Positions 56,510-64,000 of a DNA stretch of 64,000 nt are shown here, in pieces. The DNA comes from Turnera subulata (Eukaryota; Streptophyta; Magnoliopsida; Malpighiales; Passifloraceae). A program made the position numbers and the translations under genes. Numbering within the stretch: position 1 is the first letter of the stretch; each line of letters opens with the position of its first letter. Below the pieces are notes generated by a model. That model did not search any database, was not told the DNA's origin, and saw only the letters and a program-made list of their open reading frames with translations. Location of the stretch: NCBI GenBank assembly GCA_028386065.3, contig JAKUCV010000920.1, positions 51,337 to 115,336 of the forward strand, in the 5' to 3' direction.

Positions 56510-59500
56510 ATCTATAAGTTATCGGCATAATAGAGAAGCTTAACAATTAAGTACGTGGTGAACTTGCATGATAACCCACTTGCAAGGACAAGATCAACGA
56601 GAAGTGGTCAATGGTACCAAGGTAGCACAACTGAAAGATACAAATAGAGCGTTTTATGGACGAATAAAGAGGCAAGCCAATGTTCACTTTGAAGGCAACA
56701 ATAGTAAAGGAAGTGCTACAACCCATAAGAAAGCCGAAAATTCGAAAGAAACTTGGGATATACTTGTCAATTGGCTCTCTAAAAAGAATGATACGAAGCT
56801 TCAAATTTTAGAGAACGAATTATTGTCAATAATATAAGGCAAATTGAAAATTCCACAAAGTGAAGTTCCCGTACCACGAGATTTTGGAGTTGGATCATAA
56901 AGCTTCTATTGGCGATATCAGGATGAAAAGAATCCTTATCCATAGTTTGAGGCCAGAATTAGAAGGTTTGTAGTTGTCATAAAAAGTTCGCCAACACAGC
57001 CATCACTTGAGGAATTTGAGAATTTACTAGCTGGTCAAGAAGAATTAGCTGAACAAATGGGAGGAGTCTCGCTGAAGAATGAAGAAGAGACATTCTATGC
57101 GAAGAAAAGTAAATGGAATTCCAAGCAGTGTGATGGTGATGAATCCAAGTGGAATGGTAAGAAGAGCACTCGTGAAGGAATCTTGAAGAGCTATTCTAGT
57201 GGAAGGAGGTTCGAAGGAAAGTGTTACAAGTATAGCAAGAAGAGTCACATGGCGGAAGACCGTTGTTTTAAAAAGAAAGTCATCAAGAGCAATGCTGCCA
57301 TATTCAAAAATGAAGAAGAATCGGATACTAAAGCATTGTTTGCTATAGAAGAAGAACAATTTGCATTTATGGCAACAAAACTTGATGAAATTGATTATGA
57401 GAATGACATGATTGTTGATTCAGATTATTCATATCATATGACGAGTGATAAAGCCAAGCTGCAAGATTTGTCATAATATAAAGAAAATCGTGTGGTGGTG
57501 ATAGCTAGCAACTCCGAGTTACCAATAGTTCACATCAGTAACATAACTATTTCTCCCTAGTGTGGTGATGTCGAAGTGCCACTCCAAGATGTTTATCAAA
57601 TACCAGAAATAGATAAAAATCTACTATGAGTATCACAATTAATATTTTCTGGTCATTTTGTCCTGTTTGGCTCATAAGTTGTTAAGGTATATCATGAGCT
57701 GAAGGTGACGGAAAATCTAGTAATGAAATATTGAAGATTGGATTCAGTCTACGCGATGTCTGCAGAAACGATATATGTAAACAAGGTAAGGAGAAGCGAA
57801 ATAGTAGAGTTATGGCGTATATGGTTAAGTCACCTTAGCTATTCAAAGCAAGGGGTGTAAACGAGCCGAGCTGCTCGCGAGCTACTCGAAATTGACTCGG
57901 GGATTACTCGAACTTGACTCGACCTTATCGAGCTTGAGTCGAGTTTTTTAATAATTCGAGCCGAGCTCGAACTTACTTGTATGAGACTCATTAGGCTCAC
58001 GAGCCTAAACGAGCTTTTTATATAATATATATTTTTAATAGAGTGATGGGCTAGACTTTTATTTTTTTCTAAGTCCATTTTAAGCCCATCAATTCTCTCT
58101 CCCCAGAAATAAAAGTCCGATCGTAACTTTTTTTGTGTGACTAAGCCCAATTTCTTAAATAAAACAAACTACTAATAAAACTAAATTGAAGTTTGTCATT
58201 TCATTATTAACAATCCTAATCCCTCATTTTTTTTCTGCATACTCTATACTCTCCTCTATTGCGCCGTTGTGGTTGTTTTTTGTTCACCAACTATTAAACA
58301 CTCCCATTCCACACTCTTGCTCCCCAAAATCCAATACATTGCTCAATGTAATATAATTCTACCCCTTCATTGTCTTGCCCTGTAGCTGAAAATTTTCGGC
58401 TTCTTTTTAAGACAAGATTATTTGGGGTTTGTTGTGATATCGTTCACTGGCATAGATGTGAACCAACAGAGGTTGTTTTTGCAAAAATTCTTGAAGGTTG
58501 GTTCGGATCTTAATCGAGTCGAGCTCGAATACTTGATTGTTTAGCGAGCTCGAGCTCGAGCCTAAATATTGAAGCTTGATCGAGCTCGAGCTCGATCAAG
58601 CTTCAATATTTAGGCAGCTCGAGTTCGAGCCTGGCAAATTGTCTAACGAGTCGAGTCGAGCTTATCAATACTCGCTTGTCTCGGCTTGTTTACACCCCTA
58701 TTCAAAGCTAGACGTCATGATGTACAACTTGAAGTTGAAAGGACTTCCGCAATTTGAAGTAAAAAAGGACGTTGTATGTGCAAGCTGTCAATACGAGAAA
58801 GCGAGAAAGCGCACCAATTGCAGTATGAAGAATCAAAGTTCAAAGCAAAAGAACCATTAAAGGTGGTTGATACTGATGTTTTTGGACCTGTGAAGAGATC
58901 ATCGATCAACTGGATGAGCTTTATGGTGACATTTATTGATGACTACTCAAGACATGTTTAGGTTCATTTTATGAAGAAAAATTTTGAAACTTTTTCAAAG
59001 TTTAAAGAGTTTATGGAGAAGGTCGAAGTAGAGTTGAGCAGCAAGATCCGTTGTCTTCATACTAACAACGGGGGAGAGTATACTTTAGAGAATTTTTCGA
59101 ACTCCCATCAAGGGTGTCGAATATGCCATCAATTTACTTGCACAAACACTCCACAACATAATGTTGTTGCAGAAAGAAAGAACATACACATAGTTGCAGG
59201 TTGTCGAAGTATGCTTCCTGCTAAAAATGTTCAGGGGCACTTTTGGACAAAAGCAATGAAGACTGCAACTTTTGTGATTAATAGACTTCCTTATTAAAGG
59301 TTGGATTTTCTCTCACCTTTTGAGAAACTATGCAATAAGATGCCTATTGTTAGCTACTTTCGAATGTTTGGTTGTGTCTACTATGTATATGTATCTATCC
59401 ATTTGTATAGCAAGATGGACAAGAAGGTGGTGAGATGTTTCTTTGTAGATATGGCAATCACTAAAAAAGATGGTGATGTTGTGATCCAACTACTAGGAAT

Positions 59501-60310
59501 ATTGTACAACCCAAAATGTAGTGTTCGATGGTCCTTAGATAAGAAAGCACTACTAGATTCACATACTCTAAAAGAGAATTAGAGTCTTTTCATATTTTGC
59601 TGAGTTTAGGAGAAGCTGAATTTTAAAAGATGTTGAAGAAGGTGTAGTTGTAGCTTAAAGTCCTTGAGGAACAGATGTGCACCAAGGGCCATAAGTTAGG
59701 CTGAGTGAAGAAGGTGAGCCAAGTGGAGACAACGAGCCAAGTGAAGAAGGCAAGCTGAGTGCAGCTGAAACACCGACTCATCTGAGAAGATCAACAAGAG
59801 TCAAAAAGTTGAATCCCAAATATTCCAATATTGTTATTGTAGAAGAAGACAAAGAGATAGAGATATTTGAAGAAGTGTCTCTAAGTCCTAAGTGGACTAA
59901 GCATGCCAATGCTTCAAAGACTTTTGAAGAAGTATCTCTAAGTTCAAAATGTATTATGGAAGAGGGGCTTAAAATATTGGATCATAATTAGACTTTGAGC
60001 AAGTTTCAAAGTCAGAAGAAGTAAAGCTTATTTCTTGCAAATGGCTTTACAAGATAAAACGTTGCACGATTGGATCGATAGAGAGGTACTAGACTTATCT
60101 GGTAGCTCGAGGATTCTCTTAATAGCATGGATTGGACTATGATGAAACGTTTAGTCAGGTCGCAAATCTTACAACTGTACGAGTTCTATAAGCACTTGTA
60201 ACTAGTAAGAATTGGAAGATGCAGCAGATGGACATGAAGAAAGCATTCTTGTACAGGGAATTGGATCGAGAGATCTATATGAATCAACCAATGGATTTCG
60301 AGAGTTGAGA
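56510..60310 (+). pseudogene. copia gag-pol remnant
   Basis: Gag remnant (ETWDILVNW near 56750), zinc knuckle CYKYSKKSHMAEDRC (near 57220) with its second Cys replaced by Tyr, protease site IVDSDYSYHMT (near 57412) lacking the catalytic Gly, pre-integrase LWRIWLSHLSYS (57808-57845) continuing after a MITE as KLDVMMYN (58708 on), integrase core [10 protein letters not shown] and FIDDYSRHV followed by a TAG (58959-58961), LHTNNGGEYT where the second catalytic Asp is Asn, HFWTKAMKTATFVINRLP, and the beginning of reverse transcriptase (KWLYKIKRC, LDYDETFSQVA, WKMQQMDMKKAFL) with several stops. Multiple catalytic residues are lost, so it is inactive. Confidence 0.85.
57850..58699. mobile_element. 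GAGC-rich Mutator-like MITE, copy 2, nested in copia
   Basis: Ends AGGGGTGTAAACGAGCCGAG and TCGGCTTGTTTACACCCCT; 9-bp TSD ATTCAAAGC is perfect (57841-57849 and 58700-58708). Both flanks are packed with GAGC words, and 58560-58610 contains a perfect local palindrome around GAGCTCGAGCTCGATC. At 850 bp it is longer than copy 1, with an AT-rich centre. It splits the copia pre-integrase coding region. Confidence 0.85.
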
Positions 60311-61050
60311 TCATCTTAGTATGTATTTAAGCGTGAACTAGAAAAGTCAGAAAATTGCCAAAATTACCTCTATTAATTAATTACTTAATAATTTTTCTTC
60401 TCCAATTCAAAACCTAGCTACCCCTGTCATCATTAATCAATATAATATAATAATTAGTAATTAGTAGTTTTTGTCAAAAAAAATAATTAGTATATATGAT
60501 TCCTAATCAAAACTTAATTCTAAAAAATATGTTTCTTTCTCCATTATATATAATGCTATCCACGAAAGCAATCAAGAGTTCGTTATCATTCCGGCTCCAG
60601 ATTTGTTTTTTCGATTTTCTTTCTTGCTGCTTTTCTTTTTCATTTTTTTTTTAAGATCTTGCATTCCAACACTATAACCTTTTAAAAATAAACCAATACC
60701 TTATTTAATTTCTTCTCTCGTGTCCACTTCAAAGCAATTCTACAATCAAGTAATTTCTTTTATAGTTTATTCTTTTAACATTATTCAATACTTCTATTCC
60801 TATTAAAAACGAATTTAACATTAGAACTTACAGGACATATAAAACAAGTAATTCAATCAAAGAAATAAGGTGAATGAATAATTTAAAATTTAGGAAATAA
60901 ATGCAAGTACTATTTTTGTTCTTATCTGTTCGTAAATCAGTAAGTTTACTATCTTATTTGTAAAAATTTTAATTTAATTTCAAATTTTTAATGATACTAC
61001 CTACTAATACCAGTTATAAGAGCATCAATGTGGCGTACATGGTTATGTAA
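60311..61050. other. AT-rich gene-free region
   Basis: No coding sequence or element ends recognised. Very A/T-rich with poly-T runs. Confidence 0.4.
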
Positions 61051-63043
61051 TAAAACTGGCATTGACTTTGCAACACTATAATGTTGGAAAAAATTGGAGC
61101 ATAATATATAACCTGAGGCGTGCTGGGCACTGTCTTAAAGGAATATTTTGCCTATGCCGAAGTTCCCCCAGGATTCAACAAGTTCTTCTACATGTAACTG
61201 CAGGATCTCAGAAACTACCAAGAATAATTTAAAGAACCCAGTAACCTCAAAGTGGGAGAGAAGAAATCAAAGAACTAATAAAATGAGAGATAGAAACAAT
61301 CTCAAGCGTCTAGTGAGTGAGGAAGCAAGCTGTGCTCTCTTCTATGTGTGTCTCAAGGTGTATATCTACAAAAATGAGCCAATGCTCCCCTTTTATAGGC
61401 AAGGTAAAACCAGTAATAATTTCAAGGTATTAAAATCAGGAGTTAAGACACAAATCAAATGTAATAAAATTGTGAGATTTAATTTTTTTAACTCCCATTT
61501 AACGACCAAAAAATTAAAATGCCAACCATGCAAAGTTGTTGCCAAAGGCCAATGTTCAAAACGTGTGAAAAACTCTGATTTTATACCCCCACTAATTCCA
61601 TTAATTCCATTGAATTGAAAGTAACGTTAAGTTTGAAATAAAATATTCTTTTGAAATACTTCATTGTATAACAATCCCCCACATATTTCAAAAGAAATAA
61701 AACGCTAAAATCCTTGGGTTCTAAATACTAAAGAGTGTAATACATCAAACTTGGTGTCCGTAGACTATGAACCAAGCCTAGACCAATAAGTCTTAACAAG
61801 CCGTGTCTATCAGTGTAACAAACGGTTAATATGAATTGATAAACACTTTGGCAAGTCAGTGCTATTACCAATCATATTACACCCACACAATTCTTGGTGT
61901 TATCGCGGTTCTGCGCATTTCGGCCGTACGCGCCCTTGAAAATTGTTGAGTGCTCTAGAGGTATGCCAGGAAATACAACCTCATAGGAACAGCCCCATTC
62001 CACACTCATATAGGTGATCTCATCAAGTGTATACTGCAAGTTATACACCACCCATAAGGGATATGAAGATCATTAAGAGTCTAACTCATCCTCTCGATCA
62101 ATGCAGTCTAGTACTATTTCTCACACCATAGGAAGGGACAAAAGTACGAGTACAAGCAGAATTAATCAGTGACTTGTTAATACCCATATGAACCTGTTTC
62201 ACGGGATCTCCGACCACGCAGGTTGGGTTACCATCACTAATTAATTTCAGTCAGGGAATATTAGATCCCCTTCCCCTCAATGTTTCGTTTATTAATTCTC
62301 TTCCTGGGGGTTTGTCAGATCATCTGCTAAATCACTTCTGATTTCACATAATATATGGAAATTTTATTCCATCTCTCAATGACGTTATTTTACTAAAAGT
62401 ACTAGTTATGTGTGTCTATTTCTCCTTTCAGAATTTATTCTGTTCATGTTGTCTATTGCCTCTTTGCAATCACAACGTATAGACACAATCATGTTGGTTT
62501 TATTCTAACGGAATATTTGTTAAGAAATTTCAATCACTTAGCCTCAAAGTTAGCTAATTTCAGTGAAATATTCTCAGTCTCAATCTTTCAAAATACACAA
62601 TTTTTGTGAACAATGACATAACATCAGTGAACTTCACTCCATATGAGTTAACATAATTCATTTGACATCATTGTACTCTCTATAAGTACAATAGAAGTCC
62701 ACCATAATATATACCAAAATTTTATGGTATATCTCAAATAATTTTTTAAAGTTTACACAAGGCAGCCCCATAAACACAATAATGATTGTATATATATCGA
62801 CGTATTAATCCGCCCATAACTGCAACAAATTCTCAACAATTTGTGCATACTCATGCATAGTTATCGAATCTCTTCTAAATTTAATTAGGATTTATATTAT
62901 AAGGGGATACTCACTAGCCAAAACTAGTACGACATCAAAGTGTCCAAACTTCATAAGAAGTTCCTCAATTAAATATTTGTAATAGCACCAAGCTACCACC
63001 TTCCCTTATAATTTTAAACCATACACAATACTTGCTTCACCAA
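61051..63043 (-). mobile_element. 3' end of a reverse-strand Ty1/copia element (LTR plus RNase H remnant)
   Basis: Read on the reverse strand, a polypurine tract TGTGGGGGAT (61684-61675) is followed by an LTR starting TGTTATACAATGAAGTATTT at 61673, with TATA box CCTATAAAAGGGGAGC near 61402-61387. The LTR's far end, somewhere in 61050-61131, is not certain. Upstream of the tract, around 62520-62270, broken copia RNase H motifs are visible (CDCKEAIDNMN, SERRNRHT, ISIYYVKSEV), with several stops and frame changes. The element is cut at 63043 by the next LTR. Confidence 0.65.
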
Positions 63044-64000
63044 TGAGACGCCCCGACCCGTATTTACCGTACACAGTAAACACGTGTCGGAACTGTGACA
63101 ACCCAACCCAACAAAGCCCAACAGACTGTGTATAAAACAATAAACTGACCAACGGTCCAATATCAAAAACTGTAAACCAGCCCTTCGGCCCAACATAGAA
63201 CTCGTCACCCGAACCCCGGGGACATCAACAACAGCAACCATCCGGCCCAAAGGCCCAAATACCACAAATACACAACAGAAGTCCTAACGATATGCACAGC
63301 GGAAGACTTATGACCCACATGACATCATATGCAAAACCCAATGCGACTAATGGATCCGAGTCCTGTCCGAGGGTACGCATCAGCTTGCCCGGTACGTTCC
63401 TGCACTACAAACAACTCATCCTACGGGATGAAACCCCGCAGGCGAGGGGTGAGTCCGAAACGCTCACCGACGAAAGATAAACAGTGATATGTGATCAACC
63501 ATAATACTTTCGAAATAAACACAACAATCACAACAATGGGCCCAAACAAACACATCACAAGGATACTGCTATAACAACTATCACATACTACACGACAGAG
63601 GAATCCAACTCAAACAACACATCAGAGGAAACCAACACGAACAACACGATAGAGGAATCCTACTAAATCATATCAAAGCCAGGAACAAATGAATACTCAT
63701 TAATTTTTATTACCAATTTTATCTTCTGGGTCCCTGTCACTGGACAAGCTAGGGTCGTACCAGGTTATCAATTAATTCCGGATGCTAGGTCAAGAACCAA
63801 TCCACATATCAGAACAACCGGATATTCGGCATATCCGAGCCACTGCGGATATTTGGTATATCCGAGCCACTGGGTATTCGGTATACCCCAACCACAGGCG
63901 ACGTCATGCCAACCAGATATTCGGCATATCTGAGCCACTGCGGATATTCGGCATATCCGAGCCACTGCAGATATTCGGCATATCCGAGCCACTGGGTATT
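63044..64000 (-). mobile_element. Partial second copy of the long LTR, reverse orientation
   Basis: Starts TGAGACGCCCCGACCCGTAT, the inverse of the 3' end of the solo LTR at 1571-4298, and keeps its conserved blocks (ACGGGATGAAACCCCGCAGG near 63422; CTGGACAAGCTAGGGTCGTA near 63740) before entering the palindromic minisatellite. It runs off the window, so solo or full-length status is unknown. Confidence 0.8.
63815..64000 (-). repeat. Palindromic minisatellite in the second LTR copy
   Basis: About six units around GGATATTCGGCATATCCGAG, spaced about 27 bp, mirroring the array at 3490-3688 on the opposite strand. Continues past the window end. Confidence 0.85.

Larger units (their letters stand above)
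55272..60310 (+). mobile_element. Decayed Ty1/copia retrotransposon, 3' part missing
   Basis: A likely 5' LTR begins TGTTAAATGATCGACAC at 55272 and ends TTTAACA at 56379, interrupted by a Mutator-like element (55367-56102), which leaves about 370 bp of LTR. The PBS-like TGGTAGCGGAGCC follows at 56384. Internal coding remnants run in copia order (gag, protease, pre-integrase, integrase, start of reverse transcriptase) to about 60310, where similarity stops. No 3' LTR of this element is in the window. Confidence 0.75.

Noticed and set aside
63044..64000. End of the copia element at 61-63 kb continuing to the window edge
   Set aside because: From 63044 the sequence is the inverse of the long LTR at 1571-4298, so a different element begins there.

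Overview
The window is plant nuclear DNA, most likely from a core eudicot. It has split genes with GT-AG introns, an ABCF protein with a chloroplast-type N-terminus, plant-specific CYP96A-type P450s, and heavy layering of plant LTR, LINE, SINE-like and Mutator-type elements. Five host genes can be supported; most of the rest is mobile DNA or its remnants.

Layout. 1-4.3 kb: a broken LINE ORF1 and a complete solo LTR with a 5-bp target-site duplication (TSD). 4.3-10.1 kb: accessory sequence with a GAGC-rich Mutator-like MITE and a 1.2-kb long-TIR Mutator-like element. 10.2-22.3 kb is a housekeeping island: ABCF5-like ATPase (+, 9 exons, 700 aa), PDCD2-like protein (+, 7 exons, 387 aa) and RNA polymerase II subunit RPB4 (-, 6 coding exons, 138 aa). 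Every coding exon boundary could be read and keeps the frame. These genes serve translation, ribosome assembly and transcription.

26.9-48.6 kb: two intronless CYP96A-type P450s (521 and 518 aa) face each other tail to tail. The 18.6 kb between them is a pile of elements: a long-TIR element, a gag-protease-only LTR retrotransposon whose LTRs carry heat-shock-element motifs, a 1.6-kb LTR of a Tat/Ogre-like element, a 9-kb non-coding LTR retrotransposon (289-bp LTRs, perfect TSD) inserted into the latter, LINE ORF2 debris and a SINE-like unit. A Pack-MULE carrying pieces of a trihelix transcription factor gene sits directly upstream of the second P450, about 45 bp from its TATA box.

50.6-64 kb: AT-rich gene-free DNA, a decayed copia element with a Mutator-like element in its LTR and a GAGC-rich MITE in its pre-integrase region, a reverse-strand copia 3' end, and a partial second copy, in opposite orientation, of the solo-LTR family seen at the left end.

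No wholly new multi-gene system was found. The observations most worth a second look are the HSE-bearing gag-protease retroelement, the Pack-MULE abutting a P450 core promoter, and the non-coding retroelement with internal tandem duplications. Family names come from motif recognition only; no database search was possible.
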